Positions 8,092 to 16,309 of a DNA stretch of 45,592 nt are shown here, piece after piece. A model generated the notes under the pieces. The model saw nothing but the letters and a program-made list of their open reading frames with translations. It searched no databases and was not told where the DNA came from. The position numbers and the translations under genes are program-made. Where the stretch lies: NCBI GenBank assembly GCA_025353965.1, contig JANXNS010000132.1:1-45592 (forward strand). Reading direction: 5' to 3'. How positions within the stretch are numbered: position 1 is the first letter of the stretch; each line of letters begins with the position of its first letter. The DNA is from Aquihabitans sp. Its GTDB lineage: Bacteria; Actinomycetota; Acidimicrobiia; Acidimicrobiales; Iamiaceae.

Positions 8092-8994
8092 TTACCGGTG
8101 GCCTAGGAGATCGGCCAGCGCGCCATCGAGGTTGGGTTGGCTGAAGGTGAAACCTGTCTGCTCGAGCATGCCGGGCTGGATCCGGGCCGACGTGAAGAGC
8201 AACGAGTCGACGAGGTCCCCGAAACCGAACGGGAGATGCCGGGCGATCTTGGGGATGGTGAGGAACGTTGGACGGTGCAATGCCTGCCCGACTGCGTCGG
8301 TGAACTCCGCGTTGGTGACCGGATTGGGGCCAACCAGGTTGACGGGGCCAGTCACGGCTTCGTCGGCCAGGACATGGCGCAGGGCGGCCACCTCGTCGGC
8401 CAGGGTGATCCAGGAAATCCATTGGGTCCCGCGGCCGGCTTTGGCCCCAAGGCCGAGCTTGAAGGCCATGAGCTGTTTGCCGAGCGAGCCGCCCGATGGG
8501 TCAACCACGATGCCGGTGCGGACCAGGGCCGTCCGTATCCCTGCCTCGATCGCCGGTGCGGTTGCTGCCTCCCAGGCAATGCAGGCATCGGCCAGAAAGC
8601 CGGTACCAGCACCGGAGGTCTCGGTCAGCAGTTCGTCGCCGCGATCCCCGTAGAAACCGATAGCCGAGCCGCTGACGAGTACCGAGGGCTTTTGGTCGAG
8701 TCCGGCCAGGGTGCGGGCCAGCAGTGCGGTTCCCTGTGATCGACTGTCGGTGATGCGGGCGCGCTGTGCTTTGGTCCACGGGCCCGAGGCAATGCCCTCG
8801 CCAGCCAGGTGGACGACCGCGTCGATGCCTTCGAATGCGGCGGCATCGATGGTGCCCGCCGCTGGGTCCCAAGCAATGGTGCCGGGACCAGCCCCGGACC
8901 GAACCACCCGGACCACCCGATGACCATCGCGGTGCAATGCCTCGCACAGGGGCGTTCCGATAAATCCGCTCGAACCAGTGACGGCGATATGCAT
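8092..8994 (-). CDS. TIGR01777-family NAD(P)-dependent epimerase (YfcH/SDR39U1-like)
   Basis: A 300-residue extended-SDR protein. It starts with VTGSSGFIGTPLCEAL, the nucleotide-binding motif, then VVHLAGEGIASGPW, characteristic of the TIGR01777 family, and has VSGSAIGFYG with the catalytic-region tyrosine, and RTGIVV. A C-terminal DUF1731-like helical tail (MLEQTGFTFSQPNLDGAL) closes the protein. The physiological substrate of this widespread family is unknown. ATG 8994 is well supported by a GGAG ribosome site 8 bases upstream. In Mycobacterium tuberculosis a relative (Rv2216) sits between dlaT and lipB, whereas here it is about 13 kb away from those genes. Confidence 0.9.
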   Translation of the reverse strand: MHIAVTGSSGFIGTPLCEALHRDGHRVVRVVRSGAGPGTIAWDPAAGTIDAAAFEGIDAVVHLAGEGIASGPWTKAQRARITDSRSQGTALLARTLAGLDQKPSVLVSGSAIGFYGDRGDELLTETSGAGTGFLADACIAWEAATAPAIEAGIRTALVRTGIVVDPSGGSLGKQLMAFKLGLGAKAGRGTQWISWITLADEVAALRHVLADEAVTGPVNLVGPNPVTNAEFTDAVGQALHRPTFLTIPKIARHLPFGFGDLVDSLLFTSARIQPGMLEQTGFTFSQPNLDGALADLLGHR

Positions 8995-9135
8995 GGGCGA
9001 TGCTCCAGATCATTTGGGGTGGGTGGATGCCCGAGGAGGATCTGCCGGGAAGGCTCCCCACATGCTCCGTGAATTGGAAGACTTTATCCTCCGCGGCGCG
9101 TCGTGACGGACCGTGCTCGGGGCAACCATCGCTCA

Positions 9136-9164
9136 TTGCAACGCGTCGACGTCGATAGATTATT
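9136..9164 (+). promoter_or_regulatory. Candidate sigma70-type promoter
   Basis: TTGCAA (9136-9141) is separated by 17 bases from ATTATT (9159-9164) in the only AT-rich patch of the 231-bp gap between the divergent epimerase and CapD-like genes. It would drive the CapD-like gene with a leader of about 60-80 bases. Confidence 0.4.
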
Positions 9165-9225
9165 TTGTTGGACTGTGGACTACTGAACCGGGGGACGGTA
9201 CCGTGTCGGCGGTCACACATTCAGG

Positions 9226-11235
9226 GTGGCCCGCCTCGGGGGAGGGTACGTGCGTAAAGGATCACCAAAAGCAGGTTCTGAATCCCTTGCTACCAGCGCC
9301 GCCAAGGGTGCTGTGCTCGGTGTCGGAAGGATTTCGGACCACGGTCGCTGTCGTATCCAAGCCGTGGCAGATTTCGTGTCTATGGCTACTGCGGTGGTCC
9401 TAGGTACGGCCCTCCGCTACGACTTTAATATCACGGGGAGCCAAGAGCGTGAGACCGCAAGCTTTGCGTTGCTGGCCGCCACCGTTTTGATTCTCATGGG
9501 CTTAGCTCGTGGCCTTTATATCGGCAAGAAGAGCTTTGGCTCGTTCGAGGAAATTTCCACCCTCGTAGAAGCGGTGGCGCTGGCCACGGTGGTGTTGCTC
9601 ATCCTCGATGTGCTCCTCGGTCGTCCCGTGCCGTTGTCGGTACCTCTCATCGCCAGCACCATTGTCCTCACCGGAAGCGCGGGTGTGCGCTACATCTGGC
9701 GGTGGTTTCGGGAGAGGTCGATGAGGCCAACAGGGGCAGCGGCTGAGCGCATGGTGGTGATCGGTGCGGGAGAAGGCGGTCAACAGATCGTCACCGCCAT
9801 GTTGCGCAACCGCAGCGGCCGGTATCTTCCTGTCGCCCTGATCGACGACGATCCCCGCAAGCGCAGCCTGCAGATTCGGGGTGTTCCTGTTCGTGGCGGT
9901 CATCTGGAGTTGGCTCGCATTGCCAAGGCCGAGGGCGCGACGGTTGCCTTGCTCGCCATCCCGAGCGCTGGGTCCAGCCTGGTGCGCGAGGTCGAGGAAC
10001 TGGCGGCACAGGCCGGGATGCGGCTTCTGGTGCTGCCCGCCTTGAGCGAGTTGTATGGCGACCAGGTCGAGATGTCAGACATTCGCCCGGTCTCGCCCGC
10101 AGACCTTCTCGGTCGGCACGAACACGACACCGATGTGGAGTCCATCGCTGGCTATCTCACCGGCAAACGGGTTCTGGTGACCGGCGCCGGCGGCTCGATT
10201 GGCTCGGAGTTGTGTCGCCAGATCTACCGGTTCGCTCCCGCGGCCTTGGTCATGTTGGAGCGAGATGAATCTGCGCTCCACGCCGTGCAGCTCTCCATCG
10301 AAGGTCGGGCCATGCTCGACAGCCGCAACTTAGTGGTGGCCGACATTCGCGATCGTCGGCGCATCCGTCAGGTGTTCGATGAGCATCGCCCGGAGGTGGT
10401 GTTTCACGCCGCGGCCCTGAAGCACTTGCCTCTTCTGGAAATGCACCCGAGCGAGGCCCTCAAGACCAATGTGTGGGGCACGGTTGCCCTGCTGGAAGCG
10501 TCGGCGGCCGTTGGGGTCGAGCGATTCGTCAACATCTCGACCGACAAGGCTGCGGACCCAACGAGCGTGCTTGGCTACTCCAAGCGCATAGCGGAACGGC
10601 TGACTGCCTACATTGCCCAGCGAACCGACGGCACGTACCTGAGCGTCCGGTTCGGCAACGTGCTCGGGAGCCGAGGTTCTGTCCTCACGACCTTCACCGC
10701 TCAGATCGAGGCCGGCGGGCCGGTGACGGTGACTGACCCCGAGGCCACTCGGTTCTTTATGACCGTGGAAGAGGCGGTGCAACTGGTGATCCAGGCGGGC
10801 GCCGTCGGTGGTGATGGTGAAGCCCTCATCTTGGATATGGGCAGCCCGGTGAGGATCGACGACGTGGCCCGGAGGTTGATTGCCGACGCCGACCGCCCGA
10901 TTGAGATCGTTTACACCGGTCTGCGGCCCGGTGAGAAGCTCCATGAGATACTCCTATCGGCCGAGGAGACCGGTGCCCAGCCCCACCACCCAGGCATCTC
11001 GCATGTACGGGTCCCGCCGCTCGAACCGACGCGGGTCCCGCAGTACGACGACGACAGCCTCGGGCTGGTGGTTCAAATGGCCGATGCCTGCCGATTTGCA
11101 GAAGCGCTGGCCGAGCCGGTGGCCCGGCTCCGCATCGTCGCTCCCTGGTCAGGTGAGGCGAAGGCGGCGGCTGAGGTCGCTGGCCAAGAGGCCCCCGGGA
11201 TCAGCGTCGTCGCGAATCTTGCGCCATTCGTCTAG
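9226..11235 (+). CDS. Membrane-anchored nucleoside-diphosphate-sugar epimerase/dehydratase (CapD/WbpM-like)
   Basis: A 669-residue polysaccharide biosynthesis protein. The first 160 residues hold four hydrophobic segments; residues 170-300 form a CoA-binding-like Rossmann domain (VVIGAGEGGQ); from about 310 comes the catalytic SDR domain with VTGAGGSIGSELCRQ, FHAAALKHLPLLE and VLGYSKR. WbpM-type relatives remove water from UDP-GlcNAc to start surface-glycan sugars. The position that is Tyr in most SDRs and Met in WbpM is Leu here. GTG 9226 is the longest start; GTG 9250, just after GGAGGG, is an alternative. The 3' end overlaps the convergent dprE1 coding end by 87 bp, and the last 60 residues are low in family similarity. 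Confidence 0.88.
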   Translation: MARLGGGYVRKGSPKAGSESLATSAAKGAVLGVGRISDHGRCRIQAVADFVSMATAVVLGTALRYDFNITGSQERETASFALLAATVLILMGLARGLYIGKKSFGSFEEISTLVEAVALATVVLLILDVLLGRPVPLSVPLIASTIVLTGSAGVRYIWRWFRERSMRPTGAAAERMVVIGAGEGGQQIVTAMLRNRSGRYLPVALIDDDPRKRSLQIRGVPVRGGHLELARIAKAEGATVALLAIPSAGSSLVREVEELAAQAGMRLLVLPALSELYGDQVEMSDIRPVSPADLLGRHEHDTDVESIAGYLTGKRVLVTGAGGSIGSELCRQIYRFAPAALVMLERDESALHAVQLSIEGRAMLDSRNLVVADIRDRRRIRQVFDEHRPEVVFHAAALKHLPLLEMHPSEALKTNVWGTVALLEASAAVGVERFVNISTDKAADPTSVLGYSKRIAERLTAYIAQRTDGTYLSVRFGNVLGSRGSVLTTFTAQIEAGGPVTVTDPEATRFFMTVEEAVQLVIQAGAVGGDGEALILDMGSPVRIDDVARRLIADADRPIEIVYTGLRPGEKLHEILLSAEETGAQPHHPGISHVRVPPLEPTRVPQYDDDSLGLVVQMADACRFAEALAEPVARLRIVAPWSGEAKAAAEVAGQEAPGISVVANLAPFV

Positions 11236-12513
11236 GCGGGGATACATATCGCTCAGGAGTTCGGGCTGGAGCCGGCTGTCCTTGGCGAGATAGAGGCGGC
11301 CGCCCGCATCAACAACCCGCCGATCGAGGCGATCGAGGAGTGCTCCCAGTTCAGGGTCGGACCCGGCGGGCACATCAAGGGCGAGGGTCCAGCCTTCTAG
11401 CGGGAACGACAGCGGGCCGGGGTTGGCGGGCCCAAAGCGCTTGAGCACGGCCAGAAACGACGGGCGACCCGAACTGGTGAGCTCCCGCACGATCTCGTGG
11501 AGTTGATCGGTTGCGGTGGAAGGCAGTGCGCACTGCCACTGCAGGAGCCCGTGGGGGCCGTAGACGCGGTTCCAGTGGGCAACCAGGTCCAGCGGATGAA
11601 AGAACTGGCTGATGGTTTGGAGGTTGTCTCTCCGACGGCGAGGGGCTTTGCGATACCAGGCTTCGTTGAAGGCTTTGACCGTGAGCGGGGTGATGAAGTT
11701 GATCGGTACCACCCTCGGGAAGGTGGCGACGGTCACCGAGTGAAACGCCAGCGGGTCCCGCTGGCCCTTGGCGCTGAGCTGAGCGAGCGGAGCAAAGCGG
11801 CCCCGGTCAAGGATTGATCTTCCGGTTGCCGACCCGGTGGCCATGAGGTCTATCCAGGCCACCGAATAGTCGTAGGCATGGTCACCGGATTCCATGAGGT
11901 CGAGCGTGGTATCGAGATCCGGGGTGCGATCGGTGTCTACCGACAGGAGGCTGGTCTCTATCCGGTGGAGGCGGAAGGTGACGTCCACCACGATGCCCGT
12001 GAGGCCCATGCCCCCGGCCGTTGCCCAGAACAGTTCGGGGTGAGATCCTGCGGAAATCTGCTGTCTTCCCCCGGCGGGGGTCACGATCGTGAGGGAAACG
12101 ACGGCATCGCACCAGGACCCAACCTTGTGGTGGTTCTTGCCGTGCACGTCCGAGGCAATGGCTCCCCCGACGGTGACCTGCCTGGTGCCGGGCGTGACCG
12201 GTACGAACCAGCCGAGCGGCACCAGCCAGCGGATGAGCGAGTCGATGGTGGTGCCCGCGTACGCGGTCACCACGCCCGCTTCGAGGTCCAGATGGTGGAT
12301 GCCCGAGACGGCAGTTGTGTCGATCACCACCCCGCCTGAGTTTTGTGCCGGGTCTCCATAGGAACGGCCCAGCCCGCGGGCGATCAGGCCGCGGGGCCCT
12401 ATGTGGTCCAGGGCCCCAGCCAACTGGTCTGCGTCCAGGGGCAAAATGACGGTGGACGGCGATGGGGCGGTTGCCCCCCAGCCCGTGAGAAATTGCATGG
12501 GTTCGGCGGTCAC
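11149..12513 (-). CDS. dprE1: Decaprenylphosphoryl-beta-D-ribose 2'-oxidase
   Basis: A 454-residue FAD enzyme that oxidises decaprenylphosphoryl-ribose at C2', the first half of the epimerisation giving decaprenylphosphoryl-arabinose (DPA). The FAD-binding part has GLGRSYGDPAQNSGG and VGGAIASDVHGKNHH, including the conserved His that contacts FAD. The C-terminal part retains GGRLYLAKDSR (Tyr408, Lys411) and MYPRLDEW. At the position of M. tuberculosis Cys387 (WNICVD) it has Ala378 (WTLALD). Start GTG 12513 overlaps the upstream ubiA stop in a GTGA arrangement, so the two are translationally coupled; longer in-frame starts lie inside ubiA. Its end overlaps the CapD-like gene on the other strand. 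Confidence 0.93.
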   Translation of the reverse strand: MTAEPMQFLTGWGATAPSPSTVILPLDADQLAGALDHIGPRGLIARGLGRSYGDPAQNSGGVVIDTTAVSGIHHLDLEAGVVTAYAGTTIDSLIRWLVPLGWFVPVTPGTRQVTVGGAIASDVHGKNHHKVGSWCDAVVSLTIVTPAGGRQQISAGSHPELFWATAGGMGLTGIVVDVTFRLHRIETSLLSVDTDRTPDLDTTLDLMESGDHAYDYSVAWIDLMATGSATGRSILDRGRFAPLAQLSAKGQRDPLAFHSVTVATFPRVVPINFITPLTVKAFNEAWYRKAPRRRRDNLQTISQFFHPLDLVAHWNRVYGPHGLLQWQCALPSTATDQLHEIVRELTSSGRPSFLAVLKRFGPANPGPLSFPLEGWTLALDVPAGSDPELGALLDRLDRRVVDAGGRLYLAKDSRLQPELLSDMYPRLDEWRKIRDDADPGGLLASDLSRRLRLT

Positions 12514-13418
12514 GTCAGGTACACCCCGATGGCGAACAGTGCTGCCCATGCGAGGACCATGAGTTGGATGGAACGGTCGCCCAGAACGATCTCCTCTGGC
12601 GCGCCCCCCTGCCCGGTATCCACCAGGAACGCGTAGCGAAGCACGGCAAGAACAAACGGCACGATTGAGAGCTGAAACCAGGGGACGGTCGATCCGGCGG
12701 CGGCAATGTCGGTACCCGTACCGGTGGCTTTTTCGAACGCCCAGACGCAGTAACCCACCAGGACAACGCTCATGGCCACGGTCTGGAGTTGGATGAGGTA
12801 ATCCCGTGAGTACGCGCCGAGAGTGGACCGCGTGGCGGCGGCGCCTTCGCCCATCTCGCCCGCCTCGGCCCGACGCTTTCCCACCACCATGAAGAGCGAA
12901 CCAAACGAAGCAACGATGAAGAACCAGTTGGAGATCGGTACGTCCACTGCGGCGGCGCCGGCAATGGCCCGCAGGACGAACCCGGCGGCCACCGCCACCA
13001 CGTCAACCACGGGCGTGTGTTTCAACCAGATGCTATAGGCGGTGGTGAGCGTGACGTAACAAGCCACCACAATGGCCAGGTGCCAGTTGATGGCCAGGGC
13101 CAAGAGGACGGCCAGAACAATGGACGTCACACCGATGATTCTCCCCAAGGCAACCGAAATGTCTTCGGCGGCGATGGGTCGGAATCGCTTCTTGGGGTGG
13201 AGGCGGTCGGCTTCGACGTCCGCCGCATCGTTGAGGTAATAGGTCCCCGTGGCCGCCAGGCAGAAGCAGACGAAAGCGCCGATGGTTTGGAGAAGCGGCT
13301 CGGGTTGGTTGATCACGCCGGCCGCCCCCGGGGCGGCAAAGACCAGCAGGTTCTTGACCCATTGCTTGGGCCGGGCCTCGACCAGCAAGGCGCAGGGCAA
13401 TGATCGCGTGGCCATCAT
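12510..13418 (-). CDS. ubiA: Decaprenyl-phosphate phosphoribosyltransferase (UbiA superfamily)
   Basis: A 302-residue integral membrane prenyltransferase-fold enzyme that transfers phosphoribose from PRPP to polyprenyl phosphate, the committed step to DPA (Rv3806c in M. tuberculosis). It opens with RPKQWVKNLLVFAAP, typical of this subgroup, and carries the first acidic motif NDxxDxxxD (Asn63, Asp64, Asp67, Asp71) plus about eight hydrophobic helices. It is followed, with a 4-base overlap, by dprE1, and preceded at 27 bp by the nucleotide-sugar dehydrogenase, so the three are probably one transcript. ATG 13418 or ATG 13415 may start it; neither has a clear ribosome site. Confidence 0.92.
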   Translation of the reverse strand: MMATRSLPCALLVEARPKQWVKNLLVFAAPGAAGVINQPEPLLQTIGAFVCFCLAATGTYYLNDAADVEADRLHPKKRFRPIAAEDISVALGRIIGVTSIVLAVLLALAINWHLAIVVACYVTLTTAYSIWLKHTPVVDVVAVAAGFVLRAIAGAAAVDVPISNWFFIVASFGSLFMVVGKRRAEAGEMGEGAAATRSTLGAYSRDYLIQLQTVAMSVVLVGYCVWAFEKATGTGTDIAAAGSTVPWFQLSIVPFVLAVLRYAFLVDTGQGGAPEEIVLGDRSIQLMVLAWAALFAIGVYLT

Positions 13419-13445
13419 GCGAGGTTAGAGGGCGCGGCTAGGCCC

Positions 13446-14726
13446 TCAGAGATGTTCGACGTTGGGGCCTTCCACGCAGCGGCGGGTATCTAAGACAAAG
13501 CTGGCCTCGCGACCGACAAGATCGAGGTCGAACGCGTCGTGGTCAACGAGTACCAAAACAGCATCGGCCTTGCCAATTTCCTCGGCGGTGAGTGCCACCC
13601 AGGTCGCGCCGGTGGTGGCATGGCTACGGGTGGGGTCCACGTGGGGGTCGCACACCGCCACATCTGCCTTGAGCTGGAGAAGCAGCTCGATGATCTTCTT
13701 GCTGGGGGATTCCCGATCATCGCCGGTATTGCGCTTGTAGGCCACACCGGCAACGAGGATCCGGCGTCCCTTGATGGACAACTCACGCTCATTGAGAGCG
13801 GCCGCCAGTCGACGGACGACGTAGTCCGGCATGTGTTCGTTGACCTCGTTGGCGAGTTCAACGAACCGGAACGTCATCCCCAGTGATTGCTTCACTCGCC
13901 ACGAAAGATACGAGGGGTCGATCGGGAGGCAATGGCCTCCGACACCAGGACCGGGCCGGAATGGCATGAAGCCAAACGGCTTGCTCTCCGCCGCGTCGAT
14001 CGCATCCCAAATGTCGATGCCCAGGTCCCGGGCAAACATGGTGAGCTCATTGACGAGGGCGATGTTGACATGACGGAACGTGTTCTCGAGCAGCTTGGTG
14101 AGCTCGGCCTCTTTGGGTGATCGAACCGCGACCGTCCTCACCACGATGGTGTCGTAGAACCCTTGAACCCGAGCAAGGCTGGCGGCGTTTATCCCGGACA
14201 CCACCTTGGGAGTTGTTTCCAGGGTCCAAGTCGTATTGCCAGGGTCTATGCGTTCCGGGCTGTAGCCCAACTGGAAATCGGTGCCTGCGGTGAGCCCGCT
14301 GGCCTTCTCCAACAGCGGGGCAACGAGTTCTTCCGTGGTGCCGGGGTAGGTGGTCGACTCCAAGATGACGCAGGCGCCCCGGCGAAGTCGGCAGCCAAGC
14401 TCCGCCGCCGCCGCTTCGATATAGGAGAGATCCGGTTGCCCGTCGCGCAGCGGCGTGGGCACGGAAATCACCCCGATGTCGAAGTCAGTGAGATCGTCGG
14501 GGTTCGACGAGGGCAGGTAACGGCCGGTGGCCAGGCAGGCGGCGAGGCGCTCGTCCGGGATGTCTTCGATATAGGAACTTCCGGAGGCCAGCAGCGCGAC
14601 GCGGGCGGTATCGAGATCGAAGCCCACCACATCGTGGCCTTGTTCCACGGCCCGCACGGCCAGGGGTAGCCCCACGTAGCCCTGGCCGACAATGATCACG
14701 CGATCGGGTACTGCTGCGTCTGTCAT
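13446..14726 (-). CDS. Nucleotide-sugar 6-dehydrogenase (UDP-GlcNAc/ManNAc dehydrogenase type, WbpA/WecC-like)
   Basis: A 426-residue NAD-dependent four-electron dehydrogenase turning a UDP-hexose(amine) into its uronic acid. VIIVGQGYVGLPLA binds NAD; ESTTYPGTTEE and GYSPERIDPGN are family blocks; GPGVGGHCLPIDP contains catalytic Cys266; the C-terminal GVAYKRNTGDDRESP completes the UDP-binding domain. The GVGGHCLPIDP form points to the UDP-HexNAc group rather than UDP-glucose dehydrogenase, but the substrate is not certain. ATG 14726 has a strong GGGGAGG ribosome site. It heads the ugd-ubiA-dprE1 run and so ties uronic-acid precursor supply to arabinan precursor synthesis. Confidence 0.88.
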   Translation of the reverse strand: MTDAAVPDRVIIVGQGYVGLPLAVRAVEQGHDVVGFDLDTARVALLASGSSYIEDIPDERLAACLATGRYLPSSNPDDLTDFDIGVISVPTPLRDGQPDLSYIEAAAAELGCRLRRGACVILESTTYPGTTEELVAPLLEKASGLTAGTDFQLGYSPERIDPGNTTWTLETTPKVVSGINAASLARVQGFYDTIVVRTVAVRSPKEAELTKLLENTFRHVNIALVNELTMFARDLGIDIWDAIDAAESKPFGFMPFRPGPGVGGHCLPIDPSYLSWRVKQSLGMTFRFVELANEVNEHMPDYVVRRLAAALNERELSIKGRRILVAGVAYKRNTGDDRESPSKKIIELLLQLKADVAVCDPHVDPTRSHATTGATWVALTAEEIGKADAVLVLVDHDAFDLDLVGREASFVLDTRRCVEGPNVEHL

Positions 14727-14745
14727 CGAGCAGTTCCTCCCCTTG

Positions 14746-14763
14746 CGGTACCTGGAGGTACCG
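14746..14763. promoter_or_regulatory. Inverted repeat between divergent genes
   Basis: CGGTACC and GGTACCG flank a 4-base centre, giving an 18-bp near-perfect palindrome. It lies 20 bases before the nucleotide-sugar dehydrogenase start and about 105 bases before the aldehyde dehydrogenase start. It could be a regulator site or an mRNA 5' hairpin; nothing else supports either. Confidence 0.25.
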
Positions 14764-14868
14764 GCGTGCAGCCGTCGAAGCTAGCACCGGCCTGCCCCAC
14801 AACGGCCTACCATCTGGCCTCGCCTTTGTCGCGCTACTCGCGGCCCCGCTCTACCCGGAGGAATCCCC

Positions 14869-16296
14869 GTGTCGACCCGTCAATTGCGCAACTTCGTCAA
14901 CGGCCAGCCCACCGATGCCAGCAACGGTGAAACCATCGACGTGATCAACCCGTCGACCGGTGAGGTGTTTGCCACCTCCCCGCGATCAGGTGAGGTCGAT
15001 GTGGGGGCGGCCTGCAACGCGGCGGCCACCGCCTTCGAAACCTGGCGGGACACCACCCCGAGCGATCGGCAACGGGCGCTCTTGCGGTTCGCCGACCTGG
15101 TGGAAGCGCATGCCGAGGAGTTGGTCGCCTTGGAGGTGGAGAACACCGGCAAGCCGATTGCCCTCACCTCGTCCGAGGAGTTGCCTCCCATGCTGGACCA
15201 AATCCGGTTCTTCGCCGGGGCGGCCCGCGTCTTGGACGGCAGCTCCGCAGGCGAGTACCTCGCTGGCCACACCTCCTGGATTCGTCGGGAGCCAATTGGT
15301 GTGTGCGCCCAGGTCACGCCTTGGAACTACCCCATGATGATGGCCATTTGGAAGATTGCGCCGGCCCTGGCCGCTGGCAACACCGTGGTGCTGAAGCCGT
15401 CTGACACCACGCCGGTTTCCACCTTGCGGTTGGCAGAGTTGGCCGCCGAGGTCTTCCCCGACGGCGTGCTCAATGTGATCTGTGGCGACCGCACTACCGG
15501 GCAGGCGCTCGTGTCGAACAAGACCCCAAAGATGGTGTCGATCACCGGGTCGGTGCGGGCCGGTCGAGAGGTGATGACCACGGCCGCGGCCGACCTCAAG
15601 AACATTCACCTTGAGCTCGGTGGAAAGGCGCCCGTCCTGGTGTTCGACGATGCCGACCTTGAAGCCGCGGCTGAAGCCATTGCCATTGCTGGGTATTTCA
15701 ACGGTGGCCAAGACTGCACCGCGGCCACCCGAGTCATTGCCGGCCCAGGCATCCACGACGAGCTGGCCGCCGCTCTGGCCGAGCATGCCCGCAACACCAC
15801 CACCGCCCCACCCACCGTGGCGGATGCGGACTACGGCCCCCTGAATAGCCTCCCGCACCTCGAGCGGGTGAGCGGCTTTGTGGACCGGGTGCCAGATCAC
15901 GCGCAGGTTCTGGCGGGCGGGGAGCGGCTCGGTGATGCTGGTTACTTCTACGCCCCCACCGTGGTTGGTGGCTTGCGCCAGGAAGACGAGCTCGTCCAGC
16001 AGGAAATCTTCGGGCCCGTGATCACCATCCAACGGTTCACCGACGAGGACGAGGCACTGGCCTGGGCCAATGGTGTCGAATATGGCTTGGCCTCCAGTGT
16101 CTTCACCACGGACCATGCCCGGGCCCTTCGGGTTTCACGTCGGCTCGACTTTGGGTGCGTCTGGATCAACACCCACATCCCGCTGGTGGCCGAGATGCCC
16201 CACGGTGGGTTCGGTCACTCGGGCACCGGCAAGGACCTCAGCAAGTATGGCTTCGAGGATTACACCCGCATCAAGCACGTGATGAGCGCGTTCTGA
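14869..16296 (+). CDS. Aldehyde dehydrogenase, gamma-aminobutyraldehyde/betaine-aldehyde type
   Basis: A 475-residue NAD-dependent aldehyde dehydrogenase. TPWNYPMMMAIWKIAPALAA, ELGGK (Glu249) and GGQDCTAATR (Cys283) are the substrate, general-base and nucleophile motifs. The Asp before the catalytic Cys (QDC) and the general resemblance fit gamma-aminobutyraldehyde dehydrogenase (PatD/Prr), which yields GABA from putrescine-derived aldehyde. GTG 14869 is preceded by a clear GGAGGA ribosome site. It ends 13 bp from the stop of a convergent 4-aminobutyrate aminotransferase gene, so the two enzymes could act in sequence even though they are on opposite strands. Confidence 0.88.
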   Translation: MSTRQLRNFVNGQPTDASNGETIDVINPSTGEVFATSPRSGEVDVGAACNAAATAFETWRDTTPSDRQRALLRFADLVEAHAEELVALEVENTGKPIALTSSEELPPMLDQIRFFAGAARVLDGSSAGEYLAGHTSWIRREPIGVCAQVTPWNYPMMMAIWKIAPALAAGNTVVLKPSDTTPVSTLRLAELAAEVFPDGVLNVICGDRTTGQALVSNKTPKMVSITGSVRAGREVMTTAAADLKNIHLELGGKAPVLVFDDADLEAAAEAIAIAGYFNGGQDCTAATRVIAGPGIHDELAAALAEHARNTTTAPPTVADADYGPLNSLPHLERVSGFVDRVPDHAQVLAGGERLGDAGYFYAPTVVGGLRQEDELVQQEIFGPVITIQRFTDEDEALAWANGVEYGLASSVFTTDHARALRVSRRLDFGCVWINTHIPLVAEMPHGGFGHSGTGKDLSKYGFEDYTRIKHVMSAF

Positions 16297-16309
16297 CGGC
16301 GCCGGGCGG

